Source: Amblyornis subalaris (lineage: Eukaryota > Chordata > Aves > Passeriformes > Ptilonorhynchidae). From it: a DNA stretch of 64,000 bases. A program made the translations under genes and the position numbers. Where the stretch lies: positions 1,267,314 to 1,331,313 of the forward strand of contig JACAXG010000080.1 in assembly GCA_018881555.1 (NCBI GenBank). Reading direction: 5' to 3'. The notes below the pieces were generated by a model. The model was not told the DNA's origin and ran no database searches. It was given only the letters and a program-made list of their open reading frames with translations. Shown here piece after piece: positions 37,301-51,770 of this stretch. The stretch's first letter is position 1; each line of letters opens with the position of its first letter.

Positions 37301-40300
37301 TATTCCAAGGAAAGTGTGGTTTGTTAGGATGAGGAGTGAAGACAGAAATTTTAAACTTGAATCTTGAGGTCTTGTCTCTGCTTTATGTAGTTGAAACTAC
37401 ATAAATTGAAAATACTTGTGTGTACTTGAAATGCACTTGAAAGTTCCCAGAGCAGTTTTCACAGAAATGGAGTTTTGACAACATTATCTTTGCCAACATT
37501 TTACTTCCCTCAGACGTTGTACGACGTGTTTTTGGTTGCCACTGTCTGCCACAAGAGTGGTTCTGTTTCAGTGGCACTGGAGTCATTTGTGAGTGTTGGA
37601 ATGAAATGCTTGGTGTAAAAACAAGATTTGACACCAGTCAAATTAGTCACCCCCTTGTTTGGAGCGTGGTTGCTGCCGGCTCTCGCTCNCTCAGGGTGCA
37701 GGCAAGAGCAGAAAATGCCTCTGTAGTTCCTAACACTTCACCAACGTGAAGCAACTCATGAGCTGGTTTGGACTGTGTGGAACTGGGAATTTTGTGTCTG
37801 TTTTGACAAGGATAATCTGAGTTTTAACAAAGATATTCTCATGCCACCAGACTTGGATAAAGATGAAGACATTTTCTGTAAATATTCCACAGCNATTGTC
37901 TCTGCTGCAGATTGTAGAAAGCTCTGTGTGTTACACACACCTTTTCTTGCCTGAGGCAGTACTAGTGAGGAAATGGTGTGGTTTAAGTATTGATATGATC
38001 TGGAAGGGGGATATCTTGCCTAACCCCTTTGTTTTGGCTGAGTTGTCCTATAACACCTGTAGAGGAAGGAAGAGTTTCATTTTCGAACTCCTTGGCTTTA
38101 GCTGGCAATCCCAAGAGCTGATGTTTCTGTGTCTGGGTTGAAACAGGATTGTCCGAGAGGCCCCGAAGAGCAGCTGGTTACCAGTGCCCTGTGTGGTTCC
38201 TGTTCTACAGGCACAGCATTTACAGGAGGTGTTTCTGCCTCCAGAGATGTTTTTCAGTGCCCTTTGCAGGGTGGTATTTATCACATCAACATGAGGCAGA
38301 AGATTTTCCACGAAGTGGTTTTTGTAGTCAGAGCTTTCCCTGGGATCTCGTGTGTCACAGGGATGTTGGTGCTCACCCTGCTCTTTGCTTATTTGTGTGA
38401 ATGAAGGAGTGAGACCACGCCAGCATTAGAATTGATTCTAAAGAATTGGTAATTACAGACATAAAGCTTGAAGATGAAGGTCTGTAATTGTCAATATTTC
38501 ACTGATAATCTGCCAGAAAAATAGAGAAATCTTACACCATTTTCAGTGAATGCCAACTAATTTAAGAGCCTGCTCCCAGGCTGTATTGGAGCCAGAAAAT
38601 CTGGTAATCAGAGCAAGCAAATCTCTGTCACTTCTATTTCCCAGCTGCTTCTCTTGGGATGCAAATGGCAGCACAGAATTTCCTTGCAAAGGCTGAAATC
38701 CAAATAATTATCTGTCTTTCTGTGATTTCAAATCTCATAAGGACTCAAGAATGAAAGATGTTTATTTCAGATGTGTGTGTCCTCACCCCCTAAAGGAAAA
38801 CACCAAAATCATAAACAAATCACCTACCTGTCAGCAGAAGAGATCACCAGAACTTCTGAGAGGTGGCAAAAGCCACTTAAGAGTTAGAAACAGCAATTGC
38901 TAAAAAACATCTTCAAAGATTCCTTCTTGACTTTGTGCTTGAAAACAGCCCAGTCTCAGGCCACTGCCCTGGCTCCCAGGCTGCCCATTCCCATTGTCCC
39001 TGGTCATTGCCACTGCAGACCAGTGGAAATTAGAGGTAATGGAAACTACCTGTACAACAGAACCAGGGAGGGTTTAATTCCACCTGNACTCTCCTCCTCT
39101 GGCTGTTGGTCTCCCTTGTAAAAGGTAACATGGAAACGTTATAGGAAAAGGTAGAAAAGCCAATGTTACAAAAAGGTTTCATCTGTCACAGCTCTAAGAG
39201 GCAGGTACTATGCCAAGAAGCTAAATTGAAGCTTGAAGAAAGATGTCCCATTTGAATCTGGACTCAGACTTGGTCACTGAGGTACCTCTCTTTGTCAGGG
39301 TCCTTGTCAAATCCTCCTTCCCACTGAAAAATCCTACTTAGCCATAGTTCGTGTGTGAGCCTTCCCCTTGTCGATGACCTGGAGTGCAGAAGTGCTCCCA
39401 TGTTTCAGTGTTATTGTTGACTGGTGCTGTGGACTTCCCAGGCTCACCTGGCAGTCTCTGCTACTTTAACTTTGCAGTTTGATTTTCACAGTGTATTTTG
39501 GATAAAGCAGAAAGAAGTAGAGGAATGTCTAGAGATGTTGAAGCTTTGNGTCGTTTGCTGAGGTGCTTGTATGCCTGATTAATTATTGCTTAATTATAAA
39601 CCCTCAGGGTCATACTTTTCACCAGTGAGAAGAAAATGTTACCCAGACTGCCAAGAAATATCAGATTTTCCATCCCAGCTGTTTTCTGATTAAATGGCTG
39701 CACCACGAATTTAAGAGAGCTGCTCAGCTGCTCTTGGGGATGGTTTGCCTTTTGTTTATCCCTCTAATGTCATGCCAAACAGAACCTCTACTTTTCCTTT
39801 CTCTCTCAGCAGAGGATTTTTTGGTATCCAGCAGCAGTGAATAGGTACAGCTGAAATGACACACTTGGTTTTTCTTTTTTACATCCCAGAGTGTTGCTGT
39901 GCCCACTCCAGGGGAAGGGGACAGAAATACAGCAATACTCACACTATGTACTGGGCAAAGGAACAGTGAAATTCTTTCTTTTTTTTCTTTTTTCTATTTA
40001 AAGATAGAACAAAACTGTTCAGAAAACTTTGGAAAGGGTTTAGATGGCTAAACTAGACGGTGCTGCTCCTGTTCTTAATTTCACAGGTCTTTTCAAAAGC
40101 ACAGAAACTCAGTCCCTGACATTGTAGTTCACAAACATCCTAAAGTCTGTTCTGGTGCCCTTGAGTGTATTTTGGAGCCATGAGTAAGAGACTGACAGAG
40201 TTACCATTGCCTGCATGAGAAACAGACCCTGGGTTTGGTCTTGCTCTCTGGAGCCCACCTGTGTGTGAGGTTTGNGGGTCAGGTTTGGTCCCAGTGCTCT

Positions 40301-43270
40301 TTTTGACTCCATATTCCAGAGTGAAAACCTGCAGTTTGGAGAATGGGTGACCCCTGGGCAGCTCCCCTGGGTTGCTGGGGTAGAAAAGGACTCCCAACAG
40401 ATTTCAAACAGTAACTGATGGAGAACAAAGCAAAGCCAGACAGGATGGTAGAAGACACTGATTCGTGTAAGTTAAATGATNTTTAGTCTGTTGCAAGAGA
40501 GGAGCACATTAAACTGGGTGTTTATCAACAGCAGAGTCATTTAATAGACATGCAACATGTTTTACTGCTGTTTTGACATTTGTGTCTGGCAGAGAACTGT
40601 CTCCAAACATGAGAGATATCTGTCACAACAAATCACAGGGACCAGCAAGAGTCCTGAGAAGAGCACAGGTCAGAAATGTGGGCGTCAGTGACCTCTGAGG
40701 AACTGCTGAAGAGCTGAGGGACGTCTGGTTTAGAGAGTGATGCCTGAGGGGAGGCAATACTGGTGTAAGTGAGAGAGGAAGGCACTGAACATACTGCTCT
40801 AAGCAAAGAAACAGAATCAAAACCAACAGGTGAGAGAATTCCAGGTTTGGCCTTTTTTTCTGATAAAATGCTGATAATTGTTGACTGGAGGAAATCTTTG
40901 AAGGAGAGTCTATTGCTGTAGATTGCAAGATACTGTTGGGATAAACACCTGTTAAAAATTGTGTAGGTAGAGCTGTTCTAGCAGCACAGCTGGCTGTTAG
41001 CTCCATTTTCTGTAGAGTATTTAATAAGTCTGTGCAGAAAAGGAAATGTCAAGTTTCTATTAAAAGGCAACATGAAGAAAGTTTTTATTTTTGTCCAGCT
41101 GTGCTTTATAGGCAACTTAATAGTTCAGAATGATGTTCACTTTGTCTTAGAACAGGAAACAAAGACAATTATTAGATCTGTACTGTAGGAAGCACTGGCC
41201 CATGTCACTAATCTGTGTAATTTAAACTGTGCATTGGGAGTGGATATCTTAAGGGTATCAAAAACAACAGGACATCTGAATTAATATGCAAAATACACTT
41301 GTTTCTAGCAAATGTCTCTCCACTCTTTGTCTACAGCTCGGTGGGAGTTTTGACCTTTGCAGACTGGCACAGGGTGTGATGAATGTGTGCCAAGGGCCAT
41401 TTCAAGCCGCTACAATTTCTTGTTTGGAGGATTTAATGCAGAGCTGCNTTTGAGATCAGGTACCTCCACTGTCAAAGGGTCATCAACAACCTGGATCTCC
41501 TGGGAGGAAAACCAAAACATCACATCAACCAGTTAGCCTGGTCCAAATTTTTTATTTAGTTATGTATTTTAATTTTCCCCCTACTCCCTGAAACATGCCT
41601 TGGGCCAAAGTGAGTTATTTGTGGGTTTAGTTCCAAAATTTTTGCTCACTGCAAGAAATTAAATCATTTCTGCCCTTCAAAAGTATCAAAGTGTTCAGTG
41701 TTGACTCCAGTANTTGCTCTTATGCACCTGTCCATGCCCTGCAGCTGGTTCTGAATTTACAGAATTCTGTTTGTCAGTACAGCATCAGCAATAATGGAAT
41801 ACACTTGGGTTTGTCAGCATGGGGAGTTGTTGTTCCTGACTGGAGACCAAACACAGGTAAATAAATTGCTTCATTTCAAAATTAATGCAAAGGAGAATGA
41901 ATCCCTACGATGAGCAGTGGCATAGCTGGTTGCTGCTGTTCTGTTTGANCAGTCTGTTAACTAGAGCTAAAATGATTCTGTTATAACACCCTCACTTTTT
42001 TTCTTCTTTTAATATTGAATGCAATATTTTCTTCTTGAAAAAGAACACTATTTTTGCGTTAGAGGATTTTAAACTGACCTGTTCCCCAGATGTATGAGCA
42101 ACAGGCTCGTGGTTTCTCCCCCAAGAATTTAATACTGCAAGCACAGCTCACATGGAGCAAGTCCTTAGTCACAGAGCAGTTTGTTTTGACAGTCCTAAAT
42201 GATCCATACAAGTCACCCTTGCTGTACAAGAATTAAGTAATGTCTCCATGTCAACACTTTGTAGAGAGCATGCTGAAGTTAATTTGCACCCCAGGTCAGA
42301 GCCCAGATTCTTTCAAAAGAGTGACATTGAGCATAACTTGTTGGATTTCTGTAGACCTTGGCTGAGGTCTTGGCAGCAGAGAGTGTGTGAGTGTCCTGCA
42401 CAAGGCCAGTGAGAAAGCAGAGCAGAGAGCTGTTCACAGGCTTGGGGGTTGACTTATGACTAGTCCCAGAAATTGTCCAAATTCATTTTACTGCTGTGCA
42501 CCTCAGCAAGTAAAGAGCTATGAAATTACCGATGGTAATTGCCAGCACTGTGTTTAAAAAATAAATAAAAAGCCCTTACCAGAGCGTCCTTCACTTCAGT
42601 GTGCTGCCTATGACAAAGGAGATCCACATCTATTCCCCAATTCTGTGCTTGTGCTGTCACAGCACGAAGCCAGAGACTTCGTGTAATGAATTAATGACAG
42701 TTCTGTGCAGAGTAAAAATCAATGACAAACATCACTGCTGTAACCTTAATTTTCCTGTCATTTACCTCTTCAGAATGATGCTTAGAATTAGTATGCAATC
42801 AAATATTATCTTCAAGAGCAAAAATAATAGTGCAGAGTCAGATCTTGCTTTTTTTTTGTATGAATCATCCTTAATTGCCTCCACTCAACAAGGACAATTC
42901 AGTTTGTATGGAAATAGAGGAGATTTCAAAGGAAGAATAATGTTAACTATAAACAGCTCCTTCTTGCTGAAGTGCTTCTCGATGGAGCCATGATGGACCA
43001 ATATCCACAGAGCCAGTTTCAGCTGCTGGTTATTTCAAATTTATCTAGCAAAACAGAAAAGGCCTGGAAAGGACCCAGTAATACCCATCTTATTATACTC
43101 TGCATAGAGTTTTTAATGGAAAAANAATTAATTGTAATTGTGATCTTGTTCAGCCGTTGTTCATCTGTTCCCAGTGAAAGTGGCATTTTCCCCCTTTGTT
43201 TTGTTATTGCAATAGCATGGCAGTTATCTGAAGTCTTTGTAACTCAGCCCCGTGATTTAGATGGGAACTT
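31317..43270. other. long unique non-coding interval
   Basis: Twelve kilobases with no recognisable gene or interspersed repeat. Visible small-scale structures include a 10-bp hairpin (38451-38489) and two TTAATTA homeodomain-type cores exactly 11 bp apart (39579 and 39590). A moderately CpG-enriched patch lies at about 36340-36460. A 130-codon plus frame at 42601-42993 has no domain I recognise. AT content is high at about 35080-35700. Confidence 0.55.
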
Positions 43271-46200
43271 NCTGGTAAGATTTGGCCACAAATTTTTTCT
43301 TACTGCATTTTCACCAGTACTTTCCATGTAAAGAATTTGCTGCTGTAAGGGTTGGTAACCCTTTCCACAGGTATGGAACCCACGCTCACAACCAGGCTTG
43401 TCTTCTGGAGCGTTTGCAGCCTTGGTGCTGCCAGCTGCACACGCACCAAGTGGGGTTCCCAAGGCCGTCTGGTTCAGCCCCTTCCATGACAGAGAAACTC
43501 ATCAGGACCTTTGTCCTTTCAGGAATTCTGCTTGGTGCTTTCCTTGCCCTGTATGTAGCACTTGCGATGAACATAAAATTAAGCCACTGGGGGATGGGAG
43601 TAGATTAAAAAGATGTTGGAAACTATGCTTGAAAAAATGGAGTAAGGAACATCCNTTTTGCCATCTGTGAGGTGGGGGGTTGACCCTGAAAAGCAGCAGT
43701 GCTAATGCTACTGCTTGCTCAGACGTGCAGGTGGGCTGTTGTGCTTTTCTTTTGTGGACATCCAAGAGCTGCAAGTCCTTGGGGAAAGGGAGGCTTTGTT
43801 ATGAGAAGCAATCACAGGGACTCACTTTTTCCAAAAGGTACCTTGTACTTGCTCTCAGATTGTTGCGCTGTGTGGTGATGAATAACACTTGGAAGCAGAT
43901 GTCAAAGGCATCAGTGCTCAGTGGAAATAGTACATTTTTTCCATTTTATGTCTAGTTTAGACTATATTAAGGAGGAGGGAAAAAATTTAAAAGCTGAAAA
44001 CATGTTGAAACAAGTTACGGTTGTAAGAGAATTGACGACAGCCAGGAAATTCCAAGTTAGGGTCCTCACTCCATCCTCTCTGGGCACTCAGACTGAGAGT
44101 TCAACATCCAAGCCCTTGGGTTAGTGTTGGTCACAACAGCTTCAGCCTTGTTATTTGCTATTATGTGTGTGCCTGTTTGGTGCTGGCTGTTTTCCTCTTT
44201 TCTTTTGATCTTTCATAAAAATTTATAAAGTCCGTGTTCTGCACCATGTGCCTTCGTACCAGCTCAGAGCTGTTAGGTAACTATGAACTTTATAAACACT
44301 GGTCTAAAATGCTCTGCATCCCAGAAAGGTCACAGAAGGTTTGTTCTAGACACAAGAATGAACACAAATATGAACTTCTATCACTGTTTATTAAAGCATG
44401 TGATATTCACATAAACATTGCAATATTTTCTTTGCATGTGTTAGTAATAAAAACATTCCGTATTACTAAAATATGAATATTTAAATCATGTCATGTTATT
44501 TTTGTCTTGAAGGTAATATCAAATTTTATTTTGCTCAAATGTTAACAACGAAAACTGCTCTGACTGGGTTTGCTTTGATGGCACAGAGCAGTTCCATGGT
44601 GAGGCACAGGCCAGGTTACACATTAATAAATGCAGTACAACCATGGCAGCCTTGATGCCTATGCTCTGCTTGCCCTGCTCCTCTGATGTGGCTGGATTGT
44701 GCATTTGTCCCATTTGTTAGATTTGGAAAGGTGATATGATCTGGAGACTTGCAGATCGTAAAGACTGTAGTCAAAAGTGGACTACTGTGGTCACGTACAG
44801 CGGTTATGGATCACCAGCTTAATCCCTGCTGAACTGGAAGAATCCTGATCTTACAGTTTCCACTGATTCACCACAGTCTGTCTTCACTTATTCCAACAGT
44901 TGGTAACCAGAGTGTCTGAATTTGCTTCTTAACTCCTACTCTGTGCTTGTGCCCACTGGACTTAAAAGCATTCTTGTCTCTAGAATGAAATGTTCCTCTT
45001 CTTAGATTTCTTCTCTTCTTTAATGTACTTACAAAGCTAGCACAGAATCCTCCCCTTAAGAAGTTAAACCAGTGTTGCTCCTAGACACCTTTGCCCAGAA
45101 CACATTTAGTTATTAATCCTGAATCAAACTGGATAAGTCAGAATTTGTTGATGCCAAACCTTGGGGTGGTACCTGCACCGGGTACCTGCCATACCCAGAG
45201 ATGATGGAACCACCCTTCTCTTATTGGATATTCCACCTTTGGGAGTTCTCGATTAACTGCTTATCCAGGGTGATCCCTGTAAAGGATCTGGAGTGGCTGT
45301 GGAGCAGGAGAGCCCCTGCAGGAAGGCTGTAGGCTGAGTGTATGACACGGGATTTGGCTGTACTGGGGCTCATGTTGTTGCTCAGCTCCCCACGTGATGC
45401 AGATCACAATCAGTGACCAATCTCTTCCTACTTCCTCCTCCCACAATGGATTTTGCAGTCATCCTTGGTCAATGTTTATTGTTTGTTTCTTCCAATTAAC
45501 AATAGAATATGTTGATGCAGTCTCCAAATCACTTTGTGGTTATCAGTAGGCAGGTGTATTTCTGACTCCCCATTTAAATGCACACAACTGTCACGTAACT
45601 AATTTTAAATCCTCTTCATATCTACCATGTTGATTTTGTCTTTCTGGCTTCTCAATAAACAGCTTTTGCTGAAGTTCAGCCAAAACAGTTTTCTGTAAAC
45701 CTGTACTGATTTGGATTAATTATAAATGCTCTTTGAGCTGCATGGGTTGAAACACTTGCTGTTATCCCTATATTTTCTTGTCTGGGAAGCAAGGCTGACC
45801 AGGCTGTCTTTGCCAGATTGTCCAACCTACCCTTTTTAGAAAACTGGCACACCACCAGATTTCTTTTAGTCCTCTGGAAATTCCACCGTCTTTCAAGAAT
45901 TCCAAGTATTCCAAGACTTATGATGTCGTGCGATCTTGAATCCAAACTCCCCACCACATTTCCCTTCACAAAAATAACTATGAACTTTCTAAATTCAATT
46001 TATTTCTTTAAAGCATTTCCAATGGTATAATGTTTTGTAGAATGCCTTTTATTGCAAAACCTAAATTTGAAGCTGAAAAGCAAGTTGGCTTTATCTTTAA
46101 AAACATGTTTTTTAAAAGATTCTCATTGTTCTACACAAGCAATTCCCGTCTGTGGTATAAATAATTGTTTTAGTGTCTATTATGCTTAAACACACTGTGT

Positions 46201-49200
46201 GAAGAAAGTGAAATTCCAGCTGAACATGTGTAGCTAATTAATTTTGGGGCAAATTGTATCTCAAATATACAGAGTTTGAATTTTCTGTTTGAAGTAAAAT
46301 CATTATTTGTCTAAGCACAAGGCACTAATGTGTACTTATTGAAGGAATATCATCAAAAACACACTGCAGAACAGGTTAGTTTTAAAAAAACAGAGAAGCT
46401 GGACACCCACGGGGTGTTTAAGTAAGGGAAAGCTACAAAGTTGTCAACTCCAAAGTGCCTAAAGAGAAAGGAAAACCTTAAAGGACAAGTGTCAGAAGTG
46501 CCCTGCCATCACTTGGAGTCATTTGTTAGACTGAGAGCAGCGTTGTGAGATTCAGAGGTTCTGAGGAGGAGATCACAGACAGCATGGAAAGGACAGGGTC
46601 AGCAGTGAGGACATCCTGGTGGTGCACTCTGTGGTCCCACTCACGGGAAAGGATGATCACAGTGGTTTTTGAAGGCATGTTCTAAAGTTCAAAAGCCTCT
46701 TGTCAGGAGCTGCTCCTCTTCTATTGCCCTCTTGATGTGAGTGGAAAATGTTTTAGCACTTGAGCAGGTCTTTGAAAGGTCTTTCAGAAGCAGTAGCTGC
46801 AAACAGGACGTGGGTGATCACTTGTCTGAGCAAGCTGAAGGATCCATGTGAATTTTAGCCACACAACTGTATTTTCCTGAGCTTGATAAAACCATTTGTT
46901 TTCTACAAGGTAGCAAAGACCAGATGCTTATTCCTAATAATACTGGTTCATGCTATGTTCTTTTAGTTATCTTCCAAGGCTTGATGCTTTTGGTGGTTTG
47001 GTTTTTCTAAAATGCCACTAGAGATTGTCACACATTAAACTAATGTCAGTTATTTTCTATTTAAAACTGAAAGTGCCTCAGTGGTGTTTGTATATGGCTT
47101 ACAAGCTTAAAGCATTTTAAACCCAGTAACCTATTAAAGACAGAGCAGTTTCATAGCATGAGAACCACTTTCTGTGTTTTACAACTGAGGAAAACTGATG
47201 AATAAAATACAGCAGTGGCAGAGCTGGCGGGAAAACTCTCAAGTGTTGAACATCAGGGCACCTTCAAGAACCCTGTTTTTTCCCCTCAACTCATATGGCT
47301 TCTATTATTTACTGCATTTGACTTTTTTATCGGTGGCTTTGGTATTAAAAGACATTACCCTTGGTGAACTTGTGTTCAGCAAATGTGTTTCTGCCTTCAA
47401 TCTGTTACGTGCAACCCAGAGCTCCCAAGGTTACTGCCAAGTTATAAACCCCTATGGAAAAGGGCAAAACAACCAAAATGAAGCAAAACNTGAGCCAAGA
47501 TCAGTCTTCCTCACCCCAGTTTTGTTGTCAGGGAACAGAAGGACTGATCTGACCTCAATGGCCTAAATGGAAAATTTGGAAGTGCTGCGTTGTAGGGAGC
47601 ACAACTAATCCCCAGTATCCCTGCCAGATCATGCTGCTGGCTACGCGTGGCATTTGCGGGTGAGAAGGAGTTTTTGATGCTACCTTTTATTAAACTGGAA
47701 AAAAAATCCGCTCAAGTCTAATGCCAGCTGCTTCCCATCCAATTATCTGAGTGGGCAGTGCAATGGGATCTTTGGGGTTGAATGATTGTTTTGTTTTGTC
47801 CATCCAAACTCTATGGCAGTCACCTGGCTGTGGGATTTGCTCCTGGTTGTGAATTCAGCCCTGATTCATTAGGCAGCCACAGGAGGTAGCAAAATGTCAG
47901 CTGGCCCTGGTACTGCCAATGGGACATTTTTAGGTCAGGGGTTCTATCCCTTTTCTTTCCCATCCAGTTTCAGACACATTTCTAAAACTCGATAAACTAA
48001 AAATCATAATAACAACCCAGATGAAAATTTATGATCTTAACTCGTATCTGGTTTAGGTTTTGGACTTTGTTAAAAATCTGCAAATTAAATCCTGTGTGTT
48101 TGTGGTTTTGCAGTGACCCTACTGTGAAATCCTGGCTGCCAGGGCAGCAGCCCAGAGCCCTGTGACCCTTCTGCAGGGTCACTGGCACCCTTCACCAGCT
48201 CTGCACACCCCACATTATGTGAGAGCAGAACCACCCCATTAAATCTTAGGAAAATTTGGTACTTGGGAATCTAGCACAGGAGTTGAGGATTTCAGCTACA
48301 CTTCTGTATGTTTGGGGTTTCAGTTTTGATTGGAAATCTTTATTCTGCCAATATGCTGCTCACACAGTGTGATACCAAGTGTTCTCACTTAAAGTCTTTG
48401 TAGCTGGAGTATGAATTTATTGTCTCTGAAAACAGAGCTGATCTTAAATTAGGATGCTTTCAGCTTTGCCAACCTGTGAAAGCTCACAGAGAAAGTAATT
48501 AATGAACTGAGTAAGCAAATCTTTGTTGTCATTATCTGTAGATGGTTCCCAAAATGACTTTACTCCCTACTAGAGCAATAAGTCTTCTCTTGTACTTCTG
48601 TGAACATCTGCAGTCCCACAGGAAATTCTGCACAATTACACTGGTGCATTTTTCCAGGAAATACGTGCAAATTGTGTCGGTCAATCAATAAACAAAACTC
48701 TCTCTTGTTTTTATCTTTGGTTCTTGTAAATGCTACNGTCAAAGCACTGCCTCTATTGGAAACTTCTTTTACAAGTGCTGTAAGAGTTTGGGAAATCTGT
48801 CAAACATCCCGAGCAGCTGCTGAGCAGGGCCCTCCGATCCCTGTGTGCTTTGGCATCGGAGGGATGCACAGGAGCAACGAGTGAGTGGAGGAGCTGGGCT
48901 TTGAAGTCTGCGTGGTGATGTTATATTATTCTTGGCTCTTGGCACTTTGGAAAATACACTGCACCGAGTTCTCAGCGTTGCTGGAGCGCACGGTTTTTCT
49001 TGAGGCTGGGGAAGGGTGGTTTTAGCATTACATTTGCCTATGAAACACCTCAGTCATTTTGCTGCTGAGATTATGTTATTTTATTAAATTCCCATCAGGT
49101 TTTTCCTTTGTATGATTGGAGCGGTTCCCCGGGTTGTTTCTTGGGGTGTTTCGTGCTTTCACCACAACGCTGATGAGTCTCCTCATCTGCATTTGCGGCA

Positions 49201-49983
49201 GGGTTTTGTAATGACTAAATCACAGCTGAATTCTCTGCTTTGTAATTGGATTCACCTGCACCCCACACTTGAAAAATAGAATTACTTCACCTTCTATTGC
49301 ATCTTCCATCGACAGCTGAAAAAGCTCTTTACAACCTGTACTTAATCTCAAACGACAAAACCACAGTTCTGGGGCACTTAATAATTGGAACCTGGGATAT
49401 TTGCATGGGGTTTATCTGGTTGGTGCCCTCTGAGAGATGGACTCTGGGTGAGGAAGGTGCTCCAATCACCCTTCTCTGTGAGATCACAGCACCCCATGCT
49501 TTTGGAACAGGAGTGTCTGGAAGGCACTGCTGCTCTGTGGATGGCCAAGTGACAACAACTGGCCTGAGCTGTTATCTCTAACACCAGTGCTCTCCCTTTA
49601 GTCAAGAGAAAAACAGGAGTAGGGAAGATTCAGGGAAGGGGCAGTGGCAGGAGAGGGGGCACGAGATGATTTAAGCTACAGGAAAATGGTTTTTTTTCAA
49701 GGCAGACTTGAAAACCCATATGGCTGTTCAGAGGAGTCTGAGTCTCCCTCCAGCTGCATCCCGAAGAGTCACCCTCCTCTGGTACAAATAGTATAGTTTG
49801 CTCTCCTAACTAGAAAAGCATGTTGANCCCAAAGTGCCAAATTCTACTTGCCAAATATTGCTACAGATCTAGGGCTTTTTTCTTCTTCTGTTTCAAATTT
49901 TTTGGGTTGCTACTCCCTGGCTTGGTAATGTTTTCCTACATGCACACTGGCATTCACATTTGGAGAAATGCAGGTCTTTGTCC
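43271..49983. other. unique non-coding DNA, nearly free of Ns
   Basis: No gene recognised. Plus-strand frames of about 90-108 codons at 43282-43670 overlap each other and opposite-strand frames, which is what chance produces in GC-richer DNA. Between about 43656 and 47489 there is not a single N, unlike the rest of the window. A 122-codon plus frame (47198-47566) is unrecognised. No interspersed repeats are evident. Confidence 0.5.
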
Positions 49984-49985
49984 TT

Positions 49986-50028
49986 GTTATTATTATTTTT
50001 TGTTATTATTATTGTTCCTGTTGTTATT
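49986..50028. repeat. imperfect (TTA)n / (TTG)n tract
   Basis: Interrupted TTA units followed by TTG/TTA units over about 43 bp. It is a degenerate trinucleotide microsatellite. Confidence 0.75.
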
Positions 50029-51770
50029 CCAGTGAATGCCTCACAGCTACAGTTTCTAAGCTTTAAATTGCAGCACATTTGTAAGCCTATCACATTATCT
50101 CCCCTCATGACTTGAGTGTGCAGTATTTTTTTGAGAGCCTTCTTTATACCTCCATGTCTGAAAACAAATACTTGTATGGCTCAAACCCCAAACCGAGCTT
50201 TAGGTAAACATTTCATCTCAAACTGAGCTTTGATTGTACTTTAAGACAAGTAGAAATAATAAGAGACAAAGGAATTCTCTTGGACTTGTAAATCCACNGC
50301 AAGACTTTGGTGTGGGCACAATGCATGGGTTCGTTGAAAATTTGTAACAAAACAAAAAAGAACTTTTGCAAAGATTCAAACTTTTTAAAAGCCTTTACAA
50401 CCTGACTGCTTGACCATGTGAACTATTCTTGCAAATGAGCCTCATTTCATGTGGTGAAGCAGGCTCTGAAATACTACTGACCTAAATTACTGCTTTTCTC
50501 TCTCTTGTTTTGTATGGTTTTGTCTCGTCATGCACATGAAAGTAATGTGAGAGCTTGGAATACTGTAAATGAAAAATAAATGTTATTATTGATAATATGC
50601 ACTAAGGTTATAGAAGAGCTCACTGGTCCTCAGTGTGGGCATTAATCACTGTTAGAGTGGGGGTTCACCTGCTGCTTTGACTTGTGGTCTTCCAGTGGGA
50701 GCAGTTGCTGTATTTCTGCCTTTCCACAGCTCAGGGAAGCTTGCTCAGATGAGGCTAAAGAACTGGTACTGGCAGGGTTATGTGTAGCTCATAGGTGAGG
50801 TGAAAGGGTAGGAAAACAGGAAAAATTGCATGGATGGATATGTAAGAGAAAAGCTGCTTCTTGAGTTTCTATGTAAAGTATTTCTGTAGTTCACTGAAGT
50901 CCAGTTAGTTTCTNGAAGCAGTAGGGGCAAAACAGCGTTGAAGAGGGCTTCTTAGGCATTTAGGAAGAAGGGAATTGGAAAAAAAAAGGAATAGGCTGAG
51001 GCCAGAGAGGTGCCCATGGCTGCAGATGGGTCTGAGCATCTCCCAGTGCTGCTGTTGGTGGACAGTGGGGAGCTTTTTGGGCACTAATTTCATGCATTTG
51101 TATACTGTCTGCAGTCACGTTGCTGGATTTATCCCCTCTTTTTTCAGTCACCAAAGTTTTGGGGTCTCAGGTACGGAGATTCTACAGAAAGGAAGAAAAA
51201 CCTCAACAGAGAAACTTACAGAAAGNAATTTATTGCCACTCTCCTAAACAGGAGTTTTGGAGTGAAAATATATGGCAGATATAAAGTCACAAAGCGGAAA
51301 AGAATATATGTTGCTTCTTCACCTTCTTCTACTCATGAATTTGAGAATTCCCTTCTGTCACTCCCTGTTCTCTCTCTGGACACAGAAGTCACCCTGCTGG
51401 CCTGCAGTAGATGCTGAGGCATGAGCAGAGGGCACATTTTAATACCTTAGACAACAGAAAATCTATGAGCCAGCACTTCCACTGAGGAATCAGGATTGTG
51501 AGTGTGTTACAAGCATTGACAGAACTGCTCTGGCACTGCAGCCTCTGCTNGTGTCCCCTCCTGTGCTGTTTCTCTGGTCACAGCAAGAGGCCGTGGCCAG
51601 GTGTCCCCAGCACAGTCCTGGTGCCAGTCAGCTGCCAGCAGCTCCTCTGGGCTGCACAGCAGCTCCTCTCCACCTTCTCCTCACTCTCCCTGGAGCTGTG
51701 GCTCGTGCTGCCAGCTCACTTCTCTGAATCTTGCTTGGTGTGTGTTACAGACACCCTCATTCCATCCTGC
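50029..51770. other. unique non-coding DNA
   Basis: No gene recognised. The interval becomes GC-richer from about 51490, where a plus frame of 125 codons (51498-51875) overlaps frames in other registers. I see no conserved motif in it. Confidence 0.5.

Noticed and set aside
38451..38489. 10-bp inverted repeat (aattacagac / gtctgtaatt) with 19-base loop
   Set aside because: About two such pairs are expected by chance in this window; the stem is too short for a miRNA precursor.
42601..42993. 130-codon plus-strand frame
   Set aside because: No family motif, no splice or promoter context, and a length within chance for many frames in 64 kb.
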